Positions 35,101 through 41,864 of a stretch of 64,000 nucleotides of DNA are shown here, piece by piece. Under the pieces are notes generated by a model. The model was not told the origin of the DNA. It ran no database searches and saw only the letters and a list, made by a program, of their open reading frames with translations. This DNA is from an uncultured Phycisphaerales bacterium (GTDB lineage: Bacteria; Planctomycetota; Phycisphaerae; Sedimentisphaerales; Anaerobacaceae): NCBI GenBank assembly GCA_937927975.1, contig CALEZT010000073.1:1-64000 (forward strand), written 5' to 3'. A program made the position numbers and the translations under genes. Position 1 is the first letter of the stretch, and the number at the start of each line of letters is the position of its first letter.

Positions 35101-35295
35101 CAGGGAAGCGTGGAGGGTGTTCCTGGATGCGTCCTCGACATTGCCCTTGAAGACGTAGCGTGCGATCAAAGCGGTCTCGCCGATTCCGTCCAGGAACTGA
35201 TCCCCGCCCGTCTGGGCAAAGGCCGGAGTCAGGCACAAGCCAAGGCAAACGAGGAACATCACCGCGGGAACCCATGACATCGAACGTCGCTGCAT
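32200..35295 (-). CDS. secreted LamG + GH127-family glycoside hydrolase (putative beta-L-arabinofuranosidase)
   Basis: The 1031-residue protein has a signal peptide (MQRRSMSWVPAVMFLVCLGL), a LamG/concanavalin-like domain at about residues 40-250 (LIARYVFKGNVEDASRNTLH, DSISVTGWVLLRD, LNAMIHDVRLYSIALTGRQV), a Ser/Ala-rich linker, a bacterial Ig-like segment, and then the GH127 (DUF1680) catalytic barrel. Diagnostic motifs are GQNETCATYNLLKLSRQLFL and FTCCNGTALESSTKLQDSIY near residue 828-848; in GH127 a cysteine of this region is the nucleophile and binds zinc with other Cys/Glu residues. GH127 enzymes release terminal beta-L-arabinofuranose. GGAGG 7 bases before the ATG fixes the start. Confidence 0.88.
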   Translation of the reverse strand: MQRRSMSWVPAVMFLVCLGLCLTPAFAQTGGDQFLDGIGETALIARYVFKGNVEDASRNTLHASLHGTKAGYVQDAQFGQVLSLPGGDNGGHVQIPGKALIGADSISVTGWVLLRDASQPWQRFFDFGQDATRNFFCTPIGEDASEGYRARITATGWTQEMGPASPGVATGRWVHLAVVLDATKKTLSTYADGVRVGHATGVDLSLEQILNQENASANRLSIGKSAYDTDPDLNAMIHDVRLYSIALTGRQVATIRDNALSGGEKVETGTSAAASSAQTASSAATAAALPGASDLIDVPDITAETIVGTLPRLPYYVPGAYRDGAKGPLVRVIWPSPADNNQVRQPGVYTVSGVVTGTKFEPKARVTVKVAPQKADDGPRQDLEPFPLGQVMLNQDQSGRDTPFIKNRDKFIQSLAKTDPNSFLYNFREAFGQPQPEGVRRLGGWDSQTTRLRGHASGHYLSAIAQAYAGAAYDKDLQAVFLQKMNIMIDTLYDLSRKSGRPTREGGECNADPTKVPPGPGKEGYDSNLSTQGIRTDYWNWGVGFISAYPPDQFIMLEKGATYGGRDTQIWAPYYTLHKILAGLLDCYEVGGNEKALRIAEGMGLWVHARLQAVPTETRISMWNRYIAGEYGGMNEVLARLSRLTGDRRFLDCARLFDNISFFFGDAEHTHGLARNVDTLRGKHANQHIPQITGALETYRGVQDVQYYQIASNFWEICNHSYTYSIGGVAGAKNPNNAECFTAQPNTLFANGFANGGQNETCATYNLLKLSRQLFLFDQDAKYMDYYEQALYNHILASVAENNAGNTYHVPLNPGARKQFGNAQMTDFTCCNGTALESSTKLQDSIYFRSRDDKALYVNLYVPSTLSWRQRNVVLRQRTSFPYADTTTLSIAGGGEFDLKVRVPHWARRGFFVRINGKDQAVQASPGTYLTLGRAWNDGDTIEVRMPFAFYLCPVMDQPNIASLFYGPVLLAVQEPASRSDWRPVTLDAADLGRSIQGDPATLQFRIDDADLKPFYETYGRHSAYLDVTLK

Positions 35296-35621
35296 GTCCA
35301 AACCTCCACGACCAAGAGAATCAAAAAGCGTCTGATTGGAGCATACAGCAGGCTCATGGCGAGGGCAAGCGTCGGGACGGTTCTGGTCGGATTGTGGTGA
35401 ATGAGCGACGTCATTCTGCTTTGAGAGGGAAGGACCGGATGAGCCAGCATCAGTCACACTCGCGGGGCTCTCGTTTCTAGGTCGGATGTTTCAATTGGCG
35501 TAGCAAGATTGTGCTATTTCGTGACTGTCTCCTGCCAAAATTGCGGAGACGAAGGCTTGACGAGCGGGCGATTTTGTCTATGCTGACTGTTTTCATGCCT
35601 CGAATCGTAAGGAGTAGTGCC
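35296..35621. other. divergent intergenic region between GH127 and gcvT
   Basis: About 326 bases. It holds the promoter for the gcv operon (separate entry) and the ribosome-binding sites of both neighbours. I looked for the two aptamers of a glycine riboswitch, which often precede gcv operons, and do not see their conserved cores; the only partly similar stretch (GCGGAGACGAAGGC) is not enough. Confidence 0.5.
35557..35584 (+). promoter_or_regulatory. putative promoter of the glycine cleavage operon
   Basis: TTGACG and TATGCT are separated by 16 bases. The predicted start (about 35591) gives a 5' leader of about 30 bases before the GTG start of gcvT. Confidence 0.55.
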
Positions 35622-36917
35622 GTGCAGGGAAGTACGTCCCCAGGGCAGTTTGTCTTTGAAGAACGAGCCGGAGAGCCGGCGCCGAGCGTGCTGTACGACG
35701 AGCACGTCAAGCTGGCGGGCAAGTCGCACCTCGCGGCGTTTGCGGGCTATCTGATGCCGCTGTGGTATTCGTCAATTGCCGAGGAGCACCGGGCGGTCCG
35801 CCAGCACGCAGGCCTGTTCGATTGCACGCATATGGGCGTGCTGGAGGTCGCTGGACCGGATGCCGGCCTGTTTCTCGATGTCGTGAACACGAACAAGGTC
35901 CAGGATCTCAAGCTCGGCCGGGCCAAGTACGGCTACATCCTCGACGCCGCAGGCAACGTCCTGGACGACATCATCGTTTACCGTCGGGGCGAAACCAACT
36001 TCATGGTCGTGGTCAACGCGGCCAACGAGGCCAAGATCCGGTTCTACCTGCACGAACTCCAGCAGGGCCGGGCGGTCGTCGACACCGAGTCCTCTCCTTG
36101 GGCGGCCAAGTTGCCCAAGTTGAACGCGTCGATCCGGGACATGCGCGATCCCAACCGGTCCACGGACCGGCGGGCGGACCTGGCTTTGCAGGGGCCTGCG
36201 TCCTTCGACACGCTGGGCAGGCTCACCGACCCGTCGGCTGCCAAGCGGATCTCGGAACTCAAGAGCTTCGCGTTCGTCGAGGAAAAGGTCGGCGGGATCG
36301 ATTGCCTGATCTGCCGGACGGGATACACCGGGTCGAACGTCGGCGTCGAATTGTTCGTCGATCCGAAGGAGGCCCCTCGCCTGTGGAATCTGATCCTTGA
36401 AGCGGGCAAGCCGCTGGGCGTTCTGCCTTGCGGTCTGGGCTCTCGCGACAGCCTGCGGATTGAGGCGGGCCTTCCGCTCTATGGCCACGAGCTCGACGGT
36501 AAGTTCAATATCTCGCCATTCGAGGCCGGCTACGGCTGGGCGGTCAAGCTGGACAAGGAGTTCTTCATCGGCCAGGCCGCAATGCGTCGGGTGGCTGAGA
36601 CCTACGATATGGAGGTGGCGAGAGTCGAACTGTCCGCCGCGAAGGGCGTTCGCCCGATCCGCCAGGACGATCCGATGCTGGACGAGCAGGGCGAATGCGT
36701 CGGCTGGGTGCTCAGCGCCGCCAAGGCCGAGGACAAGCAGGTCGCCCTCGTCTACGTCGACCGCAAGGCCGCGGTCGAGGGCAAGAGCCTGGGCGTCTAC
36801 TACCTGGCTCGAAGCGCCAGCCAGGCCGAGCAGGGTCGCAAGCAGGCGGCGAAGAAGGGGCAGAAACTGGAAGCGGACCTCGCCGGGATTGTGGCGAGTC
36901 GATTTGCGAAATATTGA
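35622..36917 (+). CDS. gcvT: glycine cleavage system T protein (aminomethyltransferase)
   Basis: The 431-residue protein is the folate-dependent T protein, which takes the aminomethyl group from lipoylated GcvH and releases ammonia. Motifs include KLAGKSHLAAFAGYLMPLWY, HRAVRQHAGLFDCTHMGVLE, ADLALQGPAS, FICRTGYTG-like GIDCLICRTGYTG, GLGSRDSLRIEAGLPLYGHE (the GxxxRDxLRxExGxxLYGxE signature) and EAGYGWAVKLDKEFFIG. The GTG start is chosen because AAGGAG lies 7 bases upstream; longer in-frame starts lack such a site. A lysine-rich tail of about 40 residues extends beyond the usual C-terminus. gcvH follows 15 bases later. Confidence 0.95.
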   Translation: MQGSTSPGQFVFEERAGEPAPSVLYDEHVKLAGKSHLAAFAGYLMPLWYSSIAEEHRAVRQHAGLFDCTHMGVLEVAGPDAGLFLDVVNTNKVQDLKLGRAKYGYILDAAGNVLDDIIVYRRGETNFMVVVNAANEAKIRFYLHELQQGRAVVDTESSPWAAKLPKLNASIRDMRDPNRSTDRRADLALQGPASFDTLGRLTDPSAAKRISELKSFAFVEEKVGGIDCLICRTGYTGSNVGVELFVDPKEAPRLWNLILEAGKPLGVLPCGLGSRDSLRIEAGLPLYGHELDGKFNISPFEAGYGWAVKLDKEFFIGQAAMRRVAETYDMEVARVELSAAKGVRPIRQDDPMLDEQGECVGWVLSAAKAEDKQVALVYVDRKAAVEGKSLGVYYLARSASQAEQGRKQAAKKGQKLEADLAGIVASRFAKY

Positions 36918-36932
36918 CAGGAGGTAGCAGGC

Positions 36933-37316
36933 ATGGCGGTTGCACAGGGTTTGCTGTACACGAAGGATCACGAGTGGGTACGGGTCGAGGGCGACACGGC
37001 CATCGTGGGCATTACGGATTACGCCCAGGAGCAGTTGGGCGAGGTGGTGTTCGTCGAGTTGCCCAAGGCGGGCAAGGAGTTCGTCGCGCACAAGGAATTC
37101 GCGGTGGTCGAGAGCTCCAAGGCCGCCAGCGACGTGTTCTGTCCTGTCGCAGGCAGGGTGACGGAAGTCAACACGGAATTGGAGACGACGCCGGAACTGG
37201 TCAACAAGGACTGCTACGGCGAAGGCTGGCTCTGCAAGATCAAGATCGCGGACAAGAAGTCCCTCGACAGCTTGATGGATGCCAAGAAGTACGAAGAATA
37301 TCTGAAGACGCTCTGA
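36933..37316 (+). CDS. gcvH: glycine cleavage system H protein
   Basis: The 127-residue lipoyl carrier protein shows the hallmark segments KDHEWVRVEGDTAIVGITDY, EVVFVELPKAG and AVVESSKAASDVFCPVAGRV, with K63 the lipoylation site. The C-terminal YGEGWLCKIKIAD is also typical. AGGAGGT precedes the ATG. It shuttles the aminomethyl group between the P and T proteins. The L protein (dihydrolipoamide dehydrogenase) is not in this operon, so it must be encoded elsewhere. Confidence 0.98.
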   Translation: MAVAQGLLYTKDHEWVRVEGDTAIVGITDYAQEQLGEVVFVELPKAGKEFVAHKEFAVVESSKAASDVFCPVAGRVTEVNTELETTPELVNKDCYGEGWLCKIKIADKKSLDSLMDAKKYEEYLKTL

Positions 37317-37322
37317 GAAGCC

Positions 37323-37477
37323 GAAATCCGAATATCGAAATCCGAAATCCGAAACAAGCACGAATGACCGAAATTCAAATTTCAAAACGGCCCCTCCGAT
37401 GGGGGACAGCGTTTTGATCATTTGGGTTTTCGTAATTCGGATTTGTTTCGGATTTCGGGTTTCGAGTTTCGAATTTC
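37323..37477. repeat. large palindromic repeat (MITE-like) inside the gcv operon
   Basis: The two arms (about 37323-37380 and 37420-37477) are rich in the motif CCGAAATCCGAAA and are about 80% complementary over nearly 60 bases. They continue inward through TCAAAACG/CGTTTTGA and CCCC/GGGG, so the whole 155-base unit can fold into one long hairpin. It has no coding capacity, differs sharply in composition from the genes around it, and lies between gcvH and gcvPA. I recall such CGAAATCCGAAAT palindromes from planctomycete genomes; copy number here is unknown. Confidence 0.8.
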
Positions 37478-37498
37478 TGATCTTGTGAAGGTACTGAT

Positions 37499-38830
37499 AT
37501 GGAGTTTATCCCCCACACGGCCGAGCAGCGCAAGGAGATGCTTGCGACGATCGGCCTTTCGATGGACGATCTCTTCGGCGACGTTCCGCCGGAGCTGATG
37601 GCCAAGTCGCTCAAGCTGCCCAAAGGGCTCAGCGAGCAGGAAGTCCGGGATCGCCTGGCCGATCTGGCGGGCAAGAACTCGATCGACCTGACGCTCTTCC
37701 TTGGCGGTGGGTTCTACGATCACTTCATCCCATCGGCGGTCTACTCGATCATCTCGCGAAGCGAGTTCTATACCGCGTATACGCCGTACCAGCCCGAGAT
37801 TTCGCAGGGTACGCTCCAGGCGATCTACGAGTTCCAGTCGGCCATTTGCCGGCTCACGGAACTGGAGGTCTCCAACGCTTCGCTCTACGACGGCGGCACC
37901 GCCCTCTACGAAGCGATGATGATGGCCCTGCGGATCACCGACCGCAACAAGGTGATCGTGGACGACAGCGTCAATCCGATCTACCGCGTCATGCTGCACT
38001 CGTACACGCGGAACCTCCAGATCGAGCTCGAAGAGGCCCACTGCGAGGACGGGCTCGCGAACCGGTCCCAGATCCTCGACAAGCTCGACGACAAGACCGG
38101 CGCGGTCATCGTCCAGAACCCGAACTTCTTCGGCTGCATCGACGACCTCACGGACATCGCCCAGGCCGCCCACGAGAAGGGGGCTCTGCTGGTCGTGTCG
38201 TGCTACCCGATCTCGCTGGGCATCCTGAAGGCCCCCGGCGCGATGGGGGCGGACATCGTCACAGGCGAGGGCCAGAGCCTAGGAATCCCGATGTCCTTCG
38301 GCGGGCCGTACCTGGGCTTCATGGCCTCGCGCAAGGAGTACGTGCGAAAGATGCCCGGCCGGATCGTCGGCGAGACGACGGACCGCAAGGGCGATCGGGC
38401 GTTCGTCCTGACCCTCCAGGCCCGCGAGCAGCACATCCGCCGGGAGAAGGCCACGTCGAATATCTGTTCGAACGAGGCGCTCTGTGCCCTGACGGCTCTC
38501 GTGTACCTGTCGCTCTTGGGCAAGCAAGGGCTCAAGGAGACCGCTCAACGCTGTGCGGACAAGGCCAGCTACGCCTATCAGCGCCTGACCCAAATCCCCG
38601 GCGTCCAGCCGCACTTCAAGGCCAAGTGGTTCTTCAACGAGTTCGTGCTGGACCTGCCTTGCGACGCGTCCGACGTGGTCGCCAGGCTGATCGAGAAGGG
38701 CTTTGCCGCGGGATTCCCGCTGAGCCGCTACTACAAAGGAATGGAAAACTCGCTGCTGATCTGCGTCACCGAAAAGCGAACGAAGCAGCAAATCGGCATG
38801 TTGGCCGAGGCGCTGGAGAGTGTGCTATGA
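37499..38830 (+). CDS. gcvPA: glycine dehydrogenase (decarboxylating) subunit 1
   Basis: The 443-residue protein is the N-terminal half of the split P protein, the pyridoxal-phosphate-dependent decarboxylase of glycine cleavage. It has the family opening MEFIPHTAEQRKEMLATIGL, YTPYQPEISQGTLQAIYEFQ, ASLYDGGTALYEAMMMALRI and EGQSLGIPMSFGGPYLGF. The active-site lysine belongs to subunit 2. The ribosome-binding region lies just after the palindromic element (GAAGGTACTGAT). Its stop overlaps the start of gcvPB (ATGA). Confidence 0.97.
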   Translation: MEFIPHTAEQRKEMLATIGLSMDDLFGDVPPELMAKSLKLPKGLSEQEVRDRLADLAGKNSIDLTLFLGGGFYDHFIPSAVYSIISRSEFYTAYTPYQPEISQGTLQAIYEFQSAICRLTELEVSNASLYDGGTALYEAMMMALRITDRNKVIVDDSVNPIYRVMLHSYTRNLQIELEEAHCEDGLANRSQILDKLDDKTGAVIVQNPNFFGCIDDLTDIAQAAHEKGALLVVSCYPISLGILKAPGAMGADIVTGEGQSLGIPMSFGGPYLGFMASRKEYVRKMPGRIVGETTDRKGDRAFVLTLQAREQHIRREKATSNICSNEALCALTALVYLSLLGKQGLKETAQRCADKASYAYQRLTQIPGVQPHFKAKWFFNEFVLDLPCDASDVVARLIEKGFAAGFPLSRYYKGMENSLLICVTEKRTKQQIGMLAEALESVL

Positions 38831-40275
38831 AGCTGGTGTTTGAAAAAAGCGTTGCCGATCGGACGGGCGTTTTGCCGGGTCCGAGCGATGTGCCTGGAAC
38901 GATCCACATCCGCGAGAGCCTGCTGCGCGAGAAGCCGGCGGCGATGCCGGAACTGAGCGAGCTGAACGTGATCCGTCATTTCACGGAGCTGTCCCGCCGC
39001 AACTACGGCGTCGATACGAACTTCTATCCGCTGGGCTCGTGTACGATGAAGTACAACCCGAAGGTCTGCGAGCGAATCGCCACGTACCCGGGCTTCGCGC
39101 ATCTGCACCCGCTGCTGCCGCAGCTTCGACGGGGCGGCATGCTCACCCAGGGCGCCCTGGCGATCCTGTACGAAATGGATCTGCTGCTCCGCGAGATCAC
39201 CGCCATGGCCGGCTTCACGATGCAGCCCTTGGCCGGCGCACACGGCGAACTGACCGGCATGATGATCATGGCCGCGTACCATCGCGACAAAGGCAACAAG
39301 AAGAGCGTCATCCTGGCTCCCGACAGCGCCCATGGCACGAACCCCGCCAGCGCCGCCATTGCGGGCTATCGCGTGGTGTCCATTCCGAGCACCGACGAAG
39401 GAGACATGGACATCGACGCTCTGAAGGCGGCGTTGAACGACGAGGTCGCGGGCATCATGCTCACCTGTCCCAGCACGCTGGGCCTGTTCGATCCGCACAT
39501 CAAGGAGATCTGCGATCTGGTCCACAGCGTAGACGGCCTGGCCTACTACGACGGTGCGAACCTCAACGCCATCGTGGGCAAGGCCCGGCCGGGCGATTTC
39601 GGCTTCGATATCGTGCACCTGAACCTGCACAAGACGTTTGCGACCCCCCACGGCGGAGGCGGCCCCGGCGCCGGACCGGTCGGCGTGAAGGAGAAGCTCC
39701 TGCCGTACCTGCCGATCTCGGTCGTGGTCAAACGTGACGACGGCACCTATACTCTCGAATACGACCGCCCGAAGTCCATCGGCTACATCGCGCCGTTCTA
39801 CGGCAATTTCGGCATCGTCCTGCGGGCCTACGTCTACGCGATGATGCTGGGAGGCGAGGGCCTCCGCCACGTCGCGGAGACCGCGGTCCTGAACGCCAAC
39901 TACGTCCGCGCCAGACTGCGAAAGCACTACAAACCTGCGGTCGATCGCGTCTGCAAGCACGAGTGCGTCTTCTCGACGACCGACAAGATGGCGGCCAACG
40001 GCGTCCACGCTCTGGACATCGCCAAGGCCCTGATCGATCGCGGCTTCCATCCGCCGACGGTCTATTTCCCGCTGACGGTGAAGGAAGCGATCATGATCGA
40101 GCCGACGGAGACCGAGAGCAAAGAAACGCTCGACGCCTTCATCGACGCCATGATCGAGCTCGCGGCCCAGGCCGAAAAGGACCCGGAGAAACTTAAGGCC
40201 GCCCCCATCAACGCGCCGATCTCAAGACCGGACGAAGTCGCGGCAGCCAAGAATCTCAAGATCGCGTGCCTGTGA
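38827..40275 (+). CDS. gcvPB: glycine dehydrogenase (decarboxylating) subunit 2
   Basis: The 482-residue protein carries the PLP-binding half: FYPLGSCTMKYNPKVCERIA, MQPLAGAHGELTGMMIMAAY, and HLNLHKTFATPHGGGGPGAG with the Schiff-base lysine at about residue 269. It completes the heterotetrameric P protein with subunit 1. The ATG overlaps the gcvPA stop by four bases. The last 40 residues (AQAEKDPEKLKAAPINAPIS...) are the usual tail. This closes the operon gcvT-gcvH-gcvPA-gcvPB. Confidence 0.97.
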   Translation: MKLVFEKSVADRTGVLPGPSDVPGTIHIRESLLREKPAAMPELSELNVIRHFTELSRRNYGVDTNFYPLGSCTMKYNPKVCERIATYPGFAHLHPLLPQLRRGGMLTQGALAILYEMDLLLREITAMAGFTMQPLAGAHGELTGMMIMAAYHRDKGNKKSVILAPDSAHGTNPASAAIAGYRVVSIPSTDEGDMDIDALKAALNDEVAGIMLTCPSTLGLFDPHIKEICDLVHSVDGLAYYDGANLNAIVGKARPGDFGFDIVHLNLHKTFATPHGGGGPGAGPVGVKEKLLPYLPISVVVKRDDGTYTLEYDRPKSIGYIAPFYGNFGIVLRAYVYAMMLGGEGLRHVAETAVLNANYVRARLRKHYKPAVDRVCKHECVFSTTDKMAANGVHALDIAKALIDRGFHPPTVYFPLTVKEAIMIEPTETESKETLDAFIDAMIELAAQAEKDPEKLKAAPINAPISRPDEVAAAKNLKIACL

Positions 40276-40294
40276 GCCGGATGGGAACGATTTG

Positions 40295-40368
40295 TTCTCA
40301 CACAAAGCCACGAAGCCACAAAGGGGAGCGTTGAATTGAAGTGAGAACTTCGTGTCTTTGTGTGAGAC
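40295..40368. repeat. palindromic intergenic repeat
   Basis: TTCTCACACAAAGCCACGAA (40295) pairs with TTCGTGTCTTTGTGTGAGA (40349-40367) with few mismatches, around a 32-base loop. The motif 'tctcacacaaag..cacgaag' is a common type of dispersed bacterial repeat. It lies between gcvPB and the GxxExxY remnant. Confidence 0.7.
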
Positions 40369-40379
40369 ATCTCCTATGG

Positions 40380-40545
40380 TTAATCGACGTAGCCGTTGAG
40401 AACACGTGAGATGCCATCCTTCATTAACGCTTCGCCAAGGTTCAGAAGGTAGCCGAGCTTCTTTCCGCTGAGTCGCAGATGGGGCCTTGTGTGCCTTGGT
40501 CGCGGATTCCACCGACTTGAGTTCCGCGATCCCCTTCTCCCGCAT
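40380..40545 (-). pseudogene. GxxExxY-family protein remnant, truncated and frameshifted
   Basis: Only the C-terminal third of the family is present. One frame gives GIAELKSVESATKAHKA; the next frame continues LRLSGKKLGYLLNLGEALMK and DGISRVLNGYVD then a stop. The join in intact homologs is 'AHxAQLLTYLRLSGxxxGxLxNF', so a frameshift and small deletion separate the halves. The N-terminal part is missing because the nucleotidyltransferase gene ends immediately upstream. GxxExxY proteins have no established function and often lie in repeat-rich intergenic regions. Confidence 0.7.
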
Positions 40546-40998
40546 TCAACCGGCGGCTTTTCTCAACTTCTTGACGTCGATCCGATCCTGGTCTCTGCCG
40601 CTGGTCTCTTTGGTCCGGATCAAGTCCTTCTTCGATATGAATGGGACGATCAGTCCTCCCACCTCCACTTGCTCCCGGTTCATCCAGGCGGCCTCGAACA
40701 TCACTCCGGGCAGGGACATCATGACGTCCAGTCGAAACGGAGGATTTCCCATCTGGTAGAAGTACCCCTCCTGTCTGAAATCGGCCGGGGTCATATTCTT
40801 CAACGGTGCACCGAACTCCTTCAGAGCGGCGAAGATCCCGTTTGCATTCTCCGCATCGGTGGCGATCCAGAGATCCAGGTCTTTTGTGAAACGCGGTTCG
40901 GTGTACTTCATGACCGCATAGCCACCGACCACGAGGTACCGGACTCTATGCTTTGCCAAAAGACTCAACAGTTCTCTGAAGTCTGGGCTCGTCAGCAT
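40546..40998 (-). CDS. nucleotidyltransferase-fold protein (AbiEii/MNT-like)
   Basis: The 150-residue protein has the minimal nucleotidyltransferase signature: VRYLVVGGYAVMKYTEPRFT followed by KDLDLWI, that is GG-x-A and D-x-D, and a later carboxylate in FRLDVMMSLPG. Related proteins occur as toxin partners in two-gene systems or as small stand-alone transferases. The start ATG has AGGAAC a few bases upstream. It overlaps the small upstream gene by 53 bases, a tight coupling typical of such pairs. The GxxExxY remnant follows directly. Confidence 0.75.
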   Translation of the reverse strand: MLTSPDFRELLSLLAKHRVRYLVVGGYAVMKYTEPRFTKDLDLWIATDAENANGIFAALKEFGAPLKNMTPADFRQEGYFYQMGNPPFRLDVMMSLPGVMFEAAWMNREQVEVGGLIVPFISKKDLIRTKETSGRDQDRIDVKKLRKAAG

Positions 40999-41143
40999 GT
41001 CCGTTCCTGACCATCAAGTAGTCTCGCACCATGTCCAACGCTGCATCGAAGATGGCTAGATCTCCTTGCGACTGCCAGAACTCGATGTCGAATCGGTCCT
41101 CCTCGTCACCGATCCGCCGATAGGCTTCCTTGATCTTGCTCAT
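40946..41143 (-). CDS. small partner protein of the nucleotidyltransferase
   Basis: A 65-residue charged protein (MSKIKEAYRRIGDEEDRFDI then EFWQSQGDLAIFDAALDMV) with GGAGG 10 bases before the ATG. It overlaps the nucleotidyltransferase start by 53 bases in another frame. Size, order and overlap suggest an antitoxin or accessory subunit, though I do not recognise the family. The overlap itself means the two are translated from one message. Confidence 0.6.
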   Translation of the reverse strand: MSKIKEAYRRIGDEEDRFDIEFWQSQGDLAIFDAALDMVRDYLMVRNGHADEPRLQRTVESFGKA

Positions 41144-41350
41144 ATACTCTCAGCCTCCAGTCCCGCGCTGTGGGCTCTCACATGCTCCGCGATTCTCTTG
41201 GACAACCGTTCTCATACTTCCATTATCGCAGGATTCCGTCGAAAAAACAATGCTTTCTACCTCACATCCCTGGGTCTACTTCCTCCCTTTGCCTCCAGCC
41301 GAATTCCTTGGCGACGGCCGGAAGGATTGGGCAAGTGGTCCTTCTGGGCG

Positions 41351-41821
41351 TTAGTCGTGATGATCGAGCCTGGCTGCCCATTGGCGGGCCCGTTCGAGTT
41401 CGCCGTCGTGGAGCAGTTTGGGGTTGCTGGTCTTTTCCGGGTTTTGCATGTGGACGCAGAACGTTTCCGGCTTGGCGATGGGGTGGCCGCCCAGGCGGGT
41501 CAGGCGGGCGAGCAGCTTGGGCGAGGCCCGCAGACTTCGGAACGGCCAACGCTGGACCGTGGTGTCGAAGGCGGCGACGGACTTGGCCGAGAGGATCGAC
41601 CGCGGCAGGGCATCCAGAGCCGTGCGGACCGCCTGCGGGATGCTGAAGGCGTGCGTCGGGCTGCCCACGACGACCAGATCGGCGTCCTCCAGGTCGGAGG
41701 GGGACAGCTTGTCGATGTCGATCGCACGGGCCTCGCCCGCCGGCGTCATTGCCTCAGCCATCGCCTCGGCGAGCTTCTTGGTGTTGCCGAATTTGGAGAA
41801 GTACACGATCACCGTTCTCAT
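41351..41821 (-). CDS. flavodoxin-domain protein
   Basis: The 156-residue protein begins MRTVIVYFSKFGNTKKLAEA, the FMN phosphate-binding loop of flavodoxins (T/S-x-x-G-x-T-type), followed by DLVVVGSPTHAFSIPQAV and KSVAAFDTTVQRWPF at the usual positions. It is likely a small electron carrier or NAD(P)H:quinone-type reductase. The tail (residues about 110-156) is longer and more polar than in short-chain flavodoxins. The gene stands 43 bases before the Ntn-hydrolase gene's end on the same strand. Confidence 0.85.
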   Translation of the reverse strand: MRTVIVYFSKFGNTKKLAEAMAEAMTPAGEARAIDIDKLSPSDLEDADLVVVGSPTHAFSIPQAVRTALDALPRSILSAKSVAAFDTTVQRWPFRSLRASPKLLARLTRLGGHPIAKPETFCVHMQNPEKTSNPKLLHDGELERARQWAARLDHHD

Positions 41822-41864
41822 GGTCGTTACCCTCGCATTTCGCGAGCCGTCCGTTCGTCCGCTG

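Noticed and set aside
33136..35277. Open frame of over 700 codons on the plus strand opposite the GH127 gene
   Set aside because: It is antisense to a gene with clear GH127 motifs, has no start site or recognisable domain, and its composition (Gly/Val/Asp/Arg) is what GC-rich genes produce on the opposite strand.
35460..35621. Glycine riboswitch before gcvT
   Set aside because: Neither aptamer core is recognisable and the leader predicted from the promoter is only about 30 bases.
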